A stretch of DNA of 64,000 nucleotides from Symbiodinium natans (GCA_905221605.1 CAJNDS010000478.1:64501-128500); one strand, 5' to 3'; shown: positions 1 to 11,880, counted from the stretch's first letter. The notes: generated by a model from the letters alone, not told the origin. Made by a program: numbers and translations.

Positions 1-2040
1 CCCAGCGGGCCCGAACATGCTGTGGAACATGCCCGCACAACAAGCACCATGCATGAGCTACAAGGCCCCTGAGAGTGGCAAGAGTTCCAGCCGGCCTTGT
101 GCGAAAAAAACATCCGCAAGACTTGCTGAGCTATGCGTCCAGAAGCCACTCGTGCACTGCGCAAGTAGCCGTATCCTTGCTGCGCACTTTCGGGCCCGAG
201 CACAGCTCAGCTTTGAAAAGGCAGCCAGGGGCTTTCTTCAACACAGGGTTGCAACATCACCAGCAGCGATGAGTCAGTGATTAGTCTACTATTGTGGCGC
301 ATATGACAGATTGCCGGCGTGCTGAAGGATGGGTGGCGTTCCAGAAATGGTAGAAGCCCAAGTCAGGCAAGTCGCTCCATGGCAAAGTTCCCAGCAAGTG
401 GCAGCCAAAGAGGGTTCGAAGCATGCAACCACGTTCCGCGACGGCCGAGGGCGATTTGCGGCACCACTTTCTCGGCCTCCACGATATCAGCCGGCATGTA
501 GCCGGGCTGGTGTATGCGGTTGTCAGATAGACCCTTCTGGTGTCGTGGGAGTGTCGTGGGTCCTGATAGTTGCTTTTCATTGATGCTTCTCATTCTCGGC
601 TATTCTCGGCCCCCGAAAAATTCCCCTACGCTGCCAATCGCTTCCGGCTGCAGTTGGGATGGCCACCTCAGGGTCGAAGTTTGGCTCAGTGGCTGGGTTC
701 TCATGGCACGGCTTTTAGACAGCAGCCCCTGTCAGCCCTGGCATCTGAACTGCCCAGCGCGCCATTGCAACCCCAGCAAACAGCCAGTGAGCATCGAGCG
801 AAGTTGAGGGAGATGCGAATCTCAGGTTTCTTTCAAAAGAAGCATTTCTCCTCACCCGGGTCTCCTGTACTCCCCGCCCGGGTGGCCTGCATCTCCCCGG
901 GAAGCACCCCACAGAAGAGAATCCGGAGTGCAGAGAGTCCTGCAGAACTGCCCACAATCCTGCAGTGCTCCCGCAGAGTAAATGGCTTAGTTTCGGAATG
1001 GGATGTTCGAAGCAAGCAAGTTTAGTCTGTGGATGTCTGTGGCGACGCCATCTCTGTAGACGTCGCTCGGTTCTCTGTGCCTTCCGTTGCGTCGACTACT
1101 GCTACCGTGGGGAGGGTACCGATCATCACTGCTTGTGGGAGAGGCCCGGCAACGCGCAAGTGTATTAGAAGCCGCCAAGGCCGTCACTGGCATGCACAAG
1201 TTGCAGGAAGTACTGTATGTTGAGCAGTTCAAAGCCATGAAAACCGGCAGGTCCATGCAGAAGTTGCTTTACCTACGCGAAGGCCCAGGCCTGTTGTACC
1301 AATGCCTTTATGTGATGGCGCATGCTTGAGAATATATGCGAGGAGGTTCGCACATGTTAGCTTCTCTTCGAAACCAGCCACCGTCCCACACCACATCAAT
1401 CCACATCACAAGTACGCTTAGGCACCAGTAGCCAAAGCTTCTTTGCTCATTGTGTGGGGGTTGATTATCCTCGTGTCTCCCTGTTCCTGCCTCAGCATGT
1501 GATTGAATTCCTTGTAAGGTTTGAATGGAGCCACGAAGACTGGCAACGCATGCAGCAAGTAACAGGCAAAGGCAGCTGAAGCTCCCCCTTTTAAATGACA
1601 TTGGCCAGAGCTAGGACCCGCGCAGGATATCACAGGGCAGTGATGAAATCTGAGTTTACCTTTTTTTGGTTCTTGTTCAGGACATTGCTGTGCTGAATTG
1701 GTTCTGGCGCCAGGAGGCCTGGCTTCATACCTGCCGGCGAAATGCCCAAGGATGGAAGGCGGCAGCAAGGCGTGCAAGAATCTCAGCTCCAGATATTCGA
1801 GCCTAAGTCGCGAGTGAGTACTCGACCACAGCATCGCCATTGGGGTCTCGACCCAGGCCACCGAACTGCCAAGGAGAAGCCAAAGAATCTCGGCTTGAAT
1901 TATCGAAGCTGGCATGGGCATGTCCACATGGCGGATCTGTCTCGCGATTGACATTCTTCGATCTTGCTAGATATTGCCGCGGCAACTTTGGACCCAAGCG
2001 GCTGCTCAGTGTTGCTGTTTGCAGACTTTTGTTTTGACAG
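1..2040. other. 5' flank without a recognised gene
   Basis: No recognisable gene. The longest open frame is on the minus strand (1418-1954, 178 codons); its C-terminal half is hydrophobic and reads like a possible exon, but I cannot assign it to a family. No tandem repeats stand out. Confidence 0.4.
2022..2040 (+). promoter_or_regulatory. candidate (trans-)splice acceptor before the proA-like gene
   Basis: A T-rich tract followed by ACAG ends at 2040, 27 bases before the ATG at 2068. Dinoflagellate mRNAs receive a spliced leader at such a site, so this is the likely 5' end of the mature message. Unlike the cis-introns elsewhere in the window, the AG is followed by T. No spliced-leader sequence is encoded next to it. 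Confidence 0.4.
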
Positions 2041-2067
2041 TATCGACCCATTTGAAAGCCTGGCGTC

Positions 2068-3420
2068 ATGGAGGAGGCAGCCAAGAGGGCGAGATTGGCA
2101 GGTCAGACACTTGCAGCTTCCAGCGAGGACGTAAGGAACAAGGCTTTGGAGGCCTTCAAGAAACACTTGGTCGAGAAGCGAGCAATGATCGAAGAGGCCA
2201 ATGCGCAGGACATGGCAGAAGCCGAAGTCGCAGTCAAAGCGGGCAAACTCTCCAGCTCGTTATTCAAGCGCTTAGACGTTGGTGGAGCCAAGTTCGACTC
2301 GCTCTTGAAGGGGATTGATGAGATCATTGGCCTGCCAGACCCCATTGGCCAGGTCACGTACTCAGACAGAGTTGCCGAAGGGCTGGACTTGTATCGGCTG
2401 ACATGCCCGATCGGAGTTCTCCTCATCATTTTTGAAGCTCGGCCCGACGCCGCAGTGCAAATTGCATCACTGGCCATGAAGTCTGGCAATGCCTTGCTCC
2501 TCAAGGGTGGCAAAGAGGCACAGCGTTCCAACGCAGCTCTTGTTACCGCAATGTCCGCGGCTCTACAAGATGTTGGCTTGCCGGCAGACTGCATTCAAGG
2601 AGTTGACACACGCACGGAGGTTGCAGAGCTCTTGAAGCAAGACAAGTACATCGACTTAGTCATTCCAAGAGGTTCCAATGAGCTGGTCAGGTCTATCAAG
2701 GATGCCTCTCGCATTCCTGTTCTTGGCCATGCTGATGGAATCTGCGCCGTGTACGTCGACAGCAAGGCAGATATGGACAAGGCCGTGAAGATTGTGGTCG
2801 ACTCCAAAACACAGTACTGCGCGGCATGCAACTCCATGGAAACACTCTTGGTGCATAAAGATGTGTGCGCGTCATTTTTGCCAAAGCTCGCGGCAGCCTT
2901 GGAAGGAAAAGACGACGTGCACTACAAGGCGGATGCTGTTTGCTTGCCTCATCTGCCGGCAGCCATCACTGAGCCCGTGACGGAAGACGATTTTGACACG
3001 GAATTTCTGTGTCATACAATGGCTGTTAAGGCTGTCGCATCTGCCCAGGAAGCAATTGACCACATCAACAGCCACAGCTCTGGGCATACGGAGAGTATTG
3101 TAACAGAAGACCCCGAGATTGCCGAAACATTTCTCAGCAGGATTGACTCTGCAGGTGTCTACCACAACTGCTCCACGCGATTTGCGGACGGCTTCCGCTA
3201 TGGATTCGGAGCAGAGGTAGGCATATCTACAAATCGAATCCATGCTCGAGGTCCCGTTGGGCTTGAAGGTCTGGTGATCCACAAGTACCGGATGTATGGA
3301 GCTGGGCACACAGTGGCCGGGTTCTCGGGTGCTTCACCTGAGCATAAATTCCTGCATGCCCCTGTGCCTGGAGTTGCACGTGTTGGTGACATCCCGCAGG
3401 CAAAGAAAGCCAGAACTTAG
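2068..3420 (+). CDS. proA: gamma-glutamyl phosphate reductase (glutamate-5-semialdehyde dehydrogenase)
   Basis: Reduces gamma-glutamyl phosphate to glutamate-5-semialdehyde with NADPH, the second step of proline synthesis. The 450-codon frame is uninterrupted, starts at the first ATG after an upstream splice-acceptor-like site and ends in TAG. ProA/PRO2 hallmarks are present in order: FEARPD (about 122-127), LLKGGKEA (144-151), DLVIPRGSNELV (196-207), GHADGICAVYVD (220-231), the catalytic-cysteine block CNSMETLLVH (Cys254), HSSGHTESI (336-344) and GAEVGISTNR plus GPVGLEGL (381-402). Length fits a stand-alone enzyme (usually about 415-450), not the bifunctional P5CS, because no glutamate kinase domain lies upstream. 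The C-terminal extension after GLEGLVIHKY resembles the eukaryotic PRO2 form. The gene is intronless, in sharp contrast to the fumarase and ADP-ribosylglycohydrolase genes of the same window; retroposition or fairly recent transfer could explain this (inference). Confidence 0.95.
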   Translation: MEEAAKRARLAGQTLAASSEDVRNKALEAFKKHLVEKRAMIEEANAQDMAEAEVAVKAGKLSSSLFKRLDVGGAKFDSLLKGIDEIIGLPDPIGQVTYSDRVAEGLDLYRLTCPIGVLLIIFEARPDAAVQIASLAMKSGNALLLKGGKEAQRSNAALVTAMSAALQDVGLPADCIQGVDTRTEVAELLKQDKYIDLVIPRGSNELVRSIKDASRIPVLGHADGICAVYVDSKADMDKAVKIVVDSKTQYCAACNSMETLLVHKDVCASFLPKLAAALEGKDDVHYKADAVCLPHLPAAITEPVTEDDFDTEFLCHTMAVKAVASAQEAIDHINSHSSGHTESIVTEDPEIAETFLSRIDSAGVYHNCSTRFADGFRYGFGAEVGISTNRIHARGPVGLEGLVIHKYRMYGAGHTVAGFSGASPEHKFLHAPVPGVARVGDIPQAKKART

Positions 3421-6400
3421 GAGTCAAGCATGGCAGATGCCAGCACTTGTCTGTACAGTTCGTAGAGTCGTAGCTCTGCCGAGTGCTGAATGCCCTGCGC
3501 AGAATACACAATCTTTGGCAACTTGGGAAGAGCCCAGCCAAGCAATACTGACTTCAGCTGACAACAGGAATGAGGCACCTGCACATTGTGTGTGTCCATG
3601 AGTCGCAGCACGAATGAACGGCAACGTACGATGTACTACAAGTTTACTACATGGAGGATAGTCGTGGGATTGGTCCTTCGGGCAAAGGAACAGCCCTCCT
3701 ACCTGACCAAGCTGGGCAACTGCAGTCTGAGTCGTTGCCCTAATTTGCGATTCTTTCTGCATGCTTACAAAGTGTAGGGATCGTTTTAGGGTCATGTCAC
3801 GAGAATCCGAGAAGCCGAGGACAGCAGATGCTTCGAATACTTCGAAGCTCATTTGCCGGGTGGAAAGATTTGCTTTTTGCGAACGAACGACAGCAAAGGC
3901 AGCAGCTGCAGGCAGTGGGCGACATGCATCGACACAGTGGCACACATCATGAGCATTCGTGAGCCACAACGTGACACGCCTGGTGTCTGGTGAGCCTTGG
4001 TGACCTTGGGTGTTTTGCAATGCAGCACGACAGTTGCGGCATTTAAAATTCACATGCTGAAAACATCCCAAGATGTATTCGCCACAGGAAGCTGGGTTCG
4101 CCTGCCACCAGGCAATGTCGAAGGTGCACCCTTCGGAGCCTTTTTGGTTTCGCATCACATGGTGTTCTGTGTCGAGAAGGCGCAAGCTGCGCTGCTTACG
4201 TCAGTTGTGTTGAGCGCGGAAAGCTTAGATTCCATGAGGGCACTAGACTTGTAGATGCTGGTGGCCGCATGCAGAGTTGAGCCTGCTCTCAGGGCTGGCG
4301 GTGCTACGCCTCCCGATCACAGTCTGTCTGGAGATTCTCACAGGCCGCGTGCGCATGCTCGCACAGGTCTGCTACGGTCTGCTCGGTTGCATGTCCTTGC
4401 GGTTGCTGGAGCCAAGGCGAACACAGAAGTGACATGTGAAACGGCTTTGTAGCAGGGGTGGCCCCCTAAGAGTATGTCGGAGGCATCTTGTACTGTTGAA
4501 GAGCATTGAGTGGGCATCGATGATCCCCAGAAGGAAGTTGCAGGTGGGTCTGGGTAGCTGCTCTCAGTTGAATTAACCTTGGCAACTTCTTCCTCACCCA
4601 TTCTTTGCCTAGTGCGCAAATTTCTTTGTACCAAGTTTATCCGAGCACACAGCCGCGAACGAGTGCAAGCCACACACATGTAGTATGCAACTCACAACAG
4701 GTCTCTGCCAGAAGCTGGGCGCATCATGTCGACCAGAAGGCCAACTTGCCATCGTTTGTGTAGTACTATAGCTCTCTGATACTGTGGCCATCATGTAGAT
4801 GGCCCGAAGGCGGCTCAGAGTTTATTCTAAATTTAACTGTTGCAATCCTGTGAGGCGCTTGCGGTGATTGTCCACTCCTGGCTCGCGTTGGCTACAACAA
4901 AAGCAAGCAAACATGCTGCTAAGGTACGGCGCTTGTTAAGATGCACAATGAATCACTAGCAAGTCCGGCGGCCCCTGCTTCTTTGTGAGACTGTTTCGTG
5001 CTCATAGGACGAAGTGCATTCAACACTTCGAGGCTTCATGCTCTTTGCAGACATGTGCCGCGATGTAACGCATTGACAATCGTTGACACCAGAACTGGAA
5101 CGTCACGCAAAGCCCTCTCGAGGCTTGGATGCCTGCCTCATGCGCACAACACTGCACCTGCACCCAGTAAATGCTTGAAGCGACACCTTTGAGGAATGCG
5201 CGGAACGTAAGCTCAATGCTGAGGTTGCTTTGGGCTTCTGCGTCAGCTCACCAAGCTGCGGCACGGCAACTGTCACACAAGAAGGCGGGTCATGAACTAG
5301 ACCCGTTTTGCACGGGTCACGAGAACTTGCTCTTGCTTTGCTTGTCTCTGATTCTTGGACGGCGTCTTTGCCCCAGTAGCCGTAGGGAGCTACCAGTAGG
5401 TGGGATACGCTGGGATACCGCCATGTATCATGAACACGGACCTTCCTTAATACTGGCAAATTAGCATATGAAGAGAAATAGCAGCAATAATAGGGAAGTG
5501 ATGGCCTGCGAGCATGTCTGGGTCCGCCCGTATCTCGAGGGCCTAAGCACAGAATTCAATCGACGTCGCAATTCCGGAACTGTGCCTCTAAAACCACATT
5601 TAAAACCACGACGTTTGAAATCCCTAGCCCCTATCTGGAGAGCCTCTACGAGAGCGCTTTTAAAGGAGCTTCCCAACTGGAGAGCACTTGTGCCTCAGAA
5701 ACGACATTTGTGAAATGTTTGAAGCCCTGCGTTCCAAACCCCCCCCCCTTAAGAAGTTACTTCGGAGCATTTTTGTTTGTGGTTTGCTGCGTTTTTGTTG
5801 TGGTTTGTTTGTGTTTTTCTTGGGGCATGAGCTCCTTCTCGTCTGGGTGGGCCAGTGGCGCGTGGGCAAGTGATAGAGCCTATATCATATTGGGGGAAGT
5901 ATAGTCTGATTTTTGTGTTGCTGGTTCTTGGTTTTAGTGGAATGGAATAGGGGGGGAAAGAAAAACAGAGTCAAAGAAACAACGCAACAAAACAAAAACA
6001 CACGGCAAGAAATACATAAAGGAATACAGAAAGCATAAAATGAATAAGTCAACACGCAAAGCGACGACAAGGCCAGAAAGAAAGACAGATGGGAAGGGAT
6101 GAACATGGAACAGTTTCCACCAGCGAAGACCACAAACGGTTTCGACCACAAAAGTGAGGTTAACAATTTGGTCTCAAAGAATGAGGAACGGCGGCAAGTA
6201 ACCCGAAGAGCCCTAAACGATCACCCCCACAGGAACATAGGCGTGACACAGTGGCAGTGGCACCTTTGCTTGAGCATCACAAAAATTCGTGAGTGCCCCG
6301 GATGGACAAAACAACCGCAACAAAGTGGCATTTTAAGAGTTCCAGCAAAGGCCCTGGCAACTCTACCTGCACCTGCAAACATCTGAGCAATTGGGCAGCC

Positions 6401-6780
6401 TCAACAGATGGACTCATTTGCAACTCCTGAACCAGCACGCAGAGCAAAAATGGCCGCAACAAACTGGTGCCGCTTTCCAAACCAACTGCATCTCGTCTGT
6501 TCTTGTGGCCCTGACAGGCAGACTAGCCCTTACGGAGTTTTCAGAGTTGCTGGTGCGAACATTGCGATAGCAATGAAAGACGCCCAGCCACACCAGTCCC
6601 CCAATGCAGAAATGGCGCCGTTGAACTGTAACAGTGCAGTCTCGAAACACAGCCTTGCCTGTCTAATCAGAACACAAGTCCCCACAACATAACGATGTCG
6701 TCTTCACATGCTGACCGATAAGATTCGACTGAAAGGATGGCACGGGTCTCCGCAGGATCAGGGTGATTCTCGGCCTTAGG
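3421..6780. other. intergenic stretch without a recognised gene
   Basis: I see no recognisable gene. A 253-codon open frame on the minus strand (3424-4185) has no motif I know and is probably chance. The part from about 5740 to 6100 is low complexity (poly-C run near 5743, then T-rich and A/G-rich tracts). No clear tandem array. Confidence 0.4.
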
Positions 6781-6859
6781 TGGTGGTTTGAGGTTTGGAG
6801 TTTAAGGTTGAGGGTTGAGGGCAAAACTTGCCACCTGCAAGAATTCTCCACAGCAGGGC

Positions 6860-7822
6860 CGGGCAAAACCAGCAAACCGGAGCAAAGGGAGACAAGTGGA
6901 GACACGAGCCACAGGAAACCCGGCAGACCCCATCCAACATGAAGGGAGAGAAAATGAGACAAGGTCAGCCACCGCAAACCCGGAAGACCCATCCAACATG
7001 AATGGGGACAAGGAGAGACAAGCGGAGACGCAACCTACGCAGGACACCCCGCACACCCATCCAATGTGAAGGGGGACAAGGGAAACAAGTGAAGACGCCG
7101 GCAAGAAACCTGGAAGACGCGTCCAACATGAAGGGAGACAGTCGGAGACACAAACCACAGGAAATCCGGCAGACAAATCCAACAGGAAGGGGGACCATGG
7201 GAGAGTGGAGACACTGGCACCGGAAAACCCACAAGAAACCTTCCAACATGAATGGAGACAAAGAGACGGAGACATCCAACATGAAGAGGTACAAAGGGAG
7301 AGTGGAGACACCGGCTGCGGCAAGCCCGGCAGACCCACCCAACATGAAGAGAGACGAAAAGAGGCAAGCCGAGACACACACGGGAACCGACAGACCCAAC
7401 ATGGAGGGAGAGACAAGGACAGAGCCAGCGCAAACCTGATACACACATCCAGCGGAGAACAAGCCACGGGAAACCCAGCACACCCATCCAACATGAAGGA
7501 AGACAAAGTTATAAAAGTGGAGACCCGAGCCATCACGAGTTACACGACGCCCGGCAGACCCATCCAACATCAAGAGAGGCAAAGGGAGAGGAGACAAGCA
7601 GAGATACAAGCAGAGATAGACACAGGCCGCGGGAAATCCGACAGACCCGCCCAACATGACGAGAGACAAAGGGGCCGACAAGAATCAGCGGCGACCCGGC
7701 AGACCCATCGAGACAAAGGGGGACAAGCGGAGACAGAAGCTATTGGGCACCGAGCACACCCATTCAATATAAAGGGAGACAAAGGCAGACAAGCGGAGTC
7801 ACAAGCCACGGAACACCTGTGA
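6860..7822. repeat. diverged minisatellite, unit about 56-68 bp, some 14 copies
   Basis: The anchor CCAACATGAAGGGAGACAA recurs at about 6934, 6993, 7061, 7123, 7179, 7243, 7276, 7339, 7396, 7488, 7564, 7651 and 7764, with an intervening GACAAGCGGAGACACAAGCC-like part and a CGGGAAACCCGGCAGACCC-like part. Units differ in length and sequence, so the array is old. Low stop density lets long open frames run through it on both strands (for example 6802-7536 minus, 7205-7822 plus); these are repeat artefacts, not genes. Confidence 0.9.
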
Positions 7823-7829
7823 ATATGAT

Positions 7830-9060
7830 TCCTATCAAAATGAATAGGCAATCTCAATAGGAATCTTAACAAATGACCTCGACCCTAAGGGGGAGGAAGG
7901 GGGCAGGGGGGGGGTGTATGCACAAGTTTCTTGGTAGTCGCCTTACAACATCTGCCGTTGCGTTGATCCGTGACATTGCGGGAAGGTCCTTCAGACTGTT
8001 TGGCACAAGTGGCGTGCTGTAACGACCGTCCAAGCTCGGAGCCGGCCTGAGGTTGAGTTTACAGCTCGGGGGTAGCTGGCGCATCTCCAGATTTTACAGC
8101 TGTTCACGCTACAGGCACCACAGGCCCAAGCTTCTGGTTGCAACGACCCAGGCCTGGTTGCGTGAGGACCCCATGCAAGCCCGCTTTCAATTTGCCAGCT
8201 GCGTCGCCCACCGAACCGGAACAAGATCCCGACCTAGCAGGCAGACACGAAGCCTCACAGTGCATAGCCTTCTTCAGTTACAACCAACATGTCGGGAAGT
8301 GGTCAAGAACTTGGCTGAACGAACATACAAGTGACCTAGAGCAAACCGAAGGGTGCACTCTGCTGGGCCTGTTTTCATCAGTTACGCGACTGCGACTTGT
8401 CGCTTGAGTGACCATCGGCTGCAGACCATCGAAGCCCCCTTAAAATAGTCAGGACAGGCAAGTCCAACGATCGGCCTTGGTATCTTGGCGTGCTGTGGTC
8501 CTAGCCTTCAGCTCAGATCCCCCATGAATCCAGCCTACAATATCCTACAGTAGCCTTCAGAAAATTGGAAGAGTGGAGTCAGCTCGATGCTGTAGTCAGC
8601 AGTCAGCTCGTAGCTGCTTGTAGCGCATCTGACCAGATCTGAGCATGGCACACAACCTTTCCAGCATGCGTTCTAAGGCTACCGAATACACTCGCGATCT
8701 TCGAATGCTGCGACCTTTGCAAATCCACGAATCCAGAGGGTCTTGCCAGCTTCACGGGCCTGAGGCTTCAATGCCGACTTTCCACTGCCGTTAGCCATGC
8801 CGACCGCCTCGCCCATTCTCAGCAGGTGGGCTGACGCCGTTCTGTAGAATACATGGCTCTGTTCTATGTTGCCTCAGTACCAGGACTTGGGCTTGTGGGC
8901 CCTTCTCATGCATGCTGTTCTGTCGTGGCGTGCAAAGCCCTCAACTGCTGTGGGGTCGGGCATCTACTCGTGTTTGCATCAAACTCCGAGTCCTGTTCTT
9001 GCACCTGAGGCCCTGGCGCTGCAGATGTCAAAGGCGACCTGTTAGAGCTTATGGAGAACT
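7830..9060. other. intergenic stretch, nothing recognised
   Basis: Apart from a G-rich run near 7900 I see no repeat array, RNA gene or coding motif here. Confidence 0.4.
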
Positions 9061-9072
9061 ATCCGGGTCATG

Positions 9073-9115
9073 AACCCTAAACCCTAAACCCTAAACCGCC
9101 ACCCTAACCCCTAAC
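9073..9115 (-). repeat. telomere-like CCCTAAA tract
   Basis: Three clean AACCCTA-type heptamers followed by degenerate ones. On the minus strand this reads TTTAGGG, the telomere repeat reported for dinoflagellates and plants. It is interstitial here. Confidence 0.75.
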
Positions 9116-9550
9116 ACCCCTGGGGATGTGCCGATGGAGTCTGCAGTCCGAGCGAGGATCGACTACGTCGCAGCCATGCGGACGCCCCTTCCACCAAGGT
9201 GGCTTTTCAGATGCCAAAGACTTGTTGTGGTCCTTGGTTCGCACACGCATGGGACCAACACTGATACTTGCAACACAGGGCCTCGGGCCGGGTGAGTAGA
9301 AAATCAATTCCGCTTGTTGTTTCCGTTTATGGTCTTGGGGAAACGGAATCGGGGGGGGTAGACCCCCCCGCCGCGTTCCATTTTGGAGCCCAGTGTAGTC
9401 TGCAACAACAATTTGAATGGAATCGCGATGGGAGTGACCCCCCCCCCTTTCGCTTCCGAGCCCTGCCATCAAAAATGGAATCACCAGGGGGTGGACCCGA
9501 TTCCGCTTGCTAGACAGCATGTTTGTTTACTTTCATGTAAGCACAGGTGC

Positions 9551-9635
9551 TGCAATGTCCCAATGTTTTGGTCTGAAAACGAAAACTTGGGACGGTACCG
9601 CATGTTTTGCTGCCCCAGACGCACGGCACGGGATC
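9551..9635. repeat. dispersed repeat carrying TTGGGACGGTACMGCA (copy 1)
   Basis: Contains TGTCCCAA followed by TTTTGGTCTGAAAACGAAAA, then TTGGGACGGTACCGCATG and TTTGCTGCCCCAGAC. The same order of parts recurs at 10.27-10.39 kb, so this is a family of about 95-110 bp. Confidence 0.7.
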
Positions 9636-9656
9636 CGAACTGAAGTGCGTTATCCG

Positions 9657-9689
9657 TCTCTCTCTCTCTCTCTCGCTCATTCTCTCGCG

Positions 9690-9720
<31 letters not shown>

Positions 9721-9744
9721 CCTGTCTCTATCTCTCTCTCTGTC
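9657..9744. repeat. (CT)n microsatellite
   Basis: Nearly pure CT dinucleotide tract of about 90 bp with a few CG and TT interruptions. Confidence 0.95.
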
Positions 9745-9750
9745 TTTTCC

Positions 9751-10115
9751 AGAGCAAGCGAAGATGCACAAATAAGCAGAACGACAGCACATAGGAAGTG
9801 AAGACGCACCAACCTCGCAGTTAGTAAGCGACGGTGCACCCCAATAAGCAAACAGGCGCATATAGAGCGAAGATGCACCACTAAGCAAAGCAGCTGCATA
9901 TAGTGAGCGAAGACGTGCCAGCAAGCAAAACAATCGCACAGGAAGTGCAGACACACCAGCTAACAAAGCGAAGGCGTACCAATAAGCAGAACAATCGCAT
10001 AAAGTGAGCGAAGACAGCAATATCAAAACAACTGCATATAGGTCATATGGTAAGCGAAGAGGCACCAGTAAGCAGAACAACCGCACATAGCAAGCGAAGA
10101 CGCACCACTGAGCAA
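9751..10115. repeat. diverged minisatellite, unit about 40 bp
   Basis: About nine to ten copies of a unit like AGCGAAGACGCACCA, AATAAGCAGAACAACCGCACATA. Successive GCGAAG-type anchors lie at 9758, 9799, 9828, 9867, 9907 and 9945, mostly 38-41 bp apart. The array starts directly after the CT tract. Confidence 0.85.
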
Positions 10116-10259
10116 GACTGGGAATCAGGAACACTTTGTAGGTGTTCACGAATCCCCCCGATAAGCAAACCCGGAATGAGGAGCCGTGCGTCATGAGCAA
10201 CAAACCAAGCTTACAAAGTGACGACAGTCACGAGGAATGGCGCGACCTACGGGCAGCTA

Positions 10260-10400
10260 GCATTTCGTTTCCCCAGACCTCCAAAGTGCTGTAGTGTCCC
10301 AAGCTTCTTGGGGTCTGAAGCGACAAATTGGGACGGTACAGCATGTTTGCTGCCCCAGACCCCAAAGGTGCTGTACAGTCCCAAAAACACTCTCAATGAG
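10260..10400. repeat. dispersed repeat with perfect-looking hairpin (copy 2)
   Basis: TTGGGACGGTACAGCA at 10328-10343 is matched by its inverse TGCTGTACAGTCCCAA at 10369-10384 (15 of 16 positions), with a 25-base loop containing GCTGCCCCAGACCCC. Just upstream another CCCCAGACCTCC, AAAGTGCTGTAGTGTCCCAA block gives a second copy of the inverse arm. Related arms occur at 10427-10440 and 10563-10580. Confidence 0.75.
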
Positions 10401-10589
10401 CAAAAAGGCGGAACTGTCCCAATTTTTTTGACCTCACAGCTGGAGGAACTCTGGGAGGTTCGAAGAGATTTTTTTGTTTGTTTGGACGTACAGCAGTTTT
10501 ATCTTTGGGATTGGGTTTCCTTGGACAGCACAGCACTTTTGCTCTCCTGGACGTCAAAAGTGCGGTACTGTCCCAAGTCCCCATCCCGC

Positions 10590-11100
10590 GGTAGGTGTGG
10601 GAGAATGATTTTCTGGGCCTCGCTCGTTGTTTCTGATCGGCCACGCCTCGTTCGCATTAAGGTTTGCCTAGATGTTTAAATTAACATGCCACACCTCATG
10701 AGGTCCTCTTCTGGGGCGCCTGTTTGCAAAATCTCATGTCATTACATTTTGACCCGGGACATCCAGGCAGTCACTTACTCCACCATACTCCAGGAAAGCT
10801 CTTCGCTGGCTATCTTTTAAATGGACAGAAAGACATCTGTTGTGGGGAAGCGTTTAGTTGGCTAGCTTGAAATGAATAGAGATGCAGGTAGGAAACGCAA
10901 GTCGCGACCCTATCTTGCTAAAGAAGACATTTTTCTAGGATCTATTCTTATCGCGGGGTTCAGGGCTTGGGGAGTTTAGGCGAACTGGTAGTGTTGGACT
11001 GGCTTTAGTATAAGGAGGGTCTATAATCACAAGTTTCGAAAAATTATTTTGCGAACCGAGTTTGTTCAGGGTACCCGCCATTATCGCAAGTTTTTTTCCG
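10590..11100. other. intergenic stretch, nothing recognised
   Basis: No coding motif or array found. Confidence 0.35.
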
Positions 11101-11110
11101 GAGTTTTTTT

Positions 11111-11460
11111 TGTTTAAGGGTTTGTGTTTTGGGTTAAGGGCTTACGCAGTAAGGCTTGAGGCCCTGAGGGTCTTGGGCTCCAGGAATCTTAAAGAGCCAG
11201 AGCGCGGAGAATCCAGAAATCTAAGCCCGGCCAGTTCCATGTAAAGCCTTCTGGAAATTCGTTACGAAACGAGGCCCCAAGCAAATTTTGTGACAGGTAG
11301 CCCACGGGCCGGTCGGGCCGTCTTTAGTAAGTTTGTCTGGCTACCCTCTAGAATACCAAGTCATTTTTGGATGTTGTTTTTAAAGGTTTGTGTTTAGGGT
11401 TAAGGGCTTACGCAGTAAGGCTTGAGGCCCTGAGGGCCTTGGGCTCCAGGAATCTCAAAG
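11111..11460. repeat. direct repeat pair of about 83 bp, offset about 270 bp
   Basis: The block GTTAAGGGCTTACGCAGTAA, GGCTTGAGGCCCTGAGGG, CTTGGGCTCCAGGAATCT occurs at 11111-11195 and again at 11378-11460 with few changes; a third, partial copy (GGCTTGAGGCCCTGAGGG) follows at about 11484-11501. Poly-C and poly-G runs adjoin at 11507-11540. Confidence 0.8.
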
Positions 11461-11599
11461 GCTGGGAAGCTTCAGGCCTGAAGGCTTGAGGCCCTGAGGG
11501 CGGTTCCCCCCCCCCCCCCCAATTTGTTTGGGGGGGGGGGTCGCCGCGCCATGCGTTTATAGAGGGTCCCAAATTTGTTGGGGGGGAGACTAAAGACAG

Positions 11600-11880
11600 T
11601 GCAACATTAACATGGACGCAATCATCGTGCGGGCGTGGATGCCCTAACATGCACTAGTAGCATGAACAAATCATGCGCGGGCATGGATGCTCTGGCCACG
11701 CGCTGGTACCATGGACGTAATCATCGCGAGGGCATGGATGCTCTGGCCCCGCATGCACTGGTAACATGGACGTAACCATCCATGCCAGCGCCACTCGCAC
11801 GAGCTGGTAACATGGAATTCGCACGCACTGGTATCAAGGACGAAAACATCGTGCGGGCGTGGCTGCGCTGGCCATTCGCA
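11600..11880. repeat. minisatellite, unit about 50 bp, at the 3' side of the copia block
   Basis: About five copies of a unit like CACTGGTAACATGGACGTAA, TCATCGCGAGGGCATGGATG, CTCTGGCC. It overlaps the 3' end of the minus-strand ORF at 11671-12780. Confidence 0.8.

Noticed and set aside
2041-2067. Possible relict spliced leader before the proA ATG
   Set aside because: The CCCATTTGAAAGCC stretch matches the leader poorly.
3424-4185. 253-codon minus-strand frame downstream of proA
   Set aside because: No recognisable motif; low-complexity alanine-rich part; probably chance.
6802-7822. Open frames of 145-244 codons with repeated peptides
   Set aside because: They lie wholly within a non-coding minisatellite and occur on both strands.
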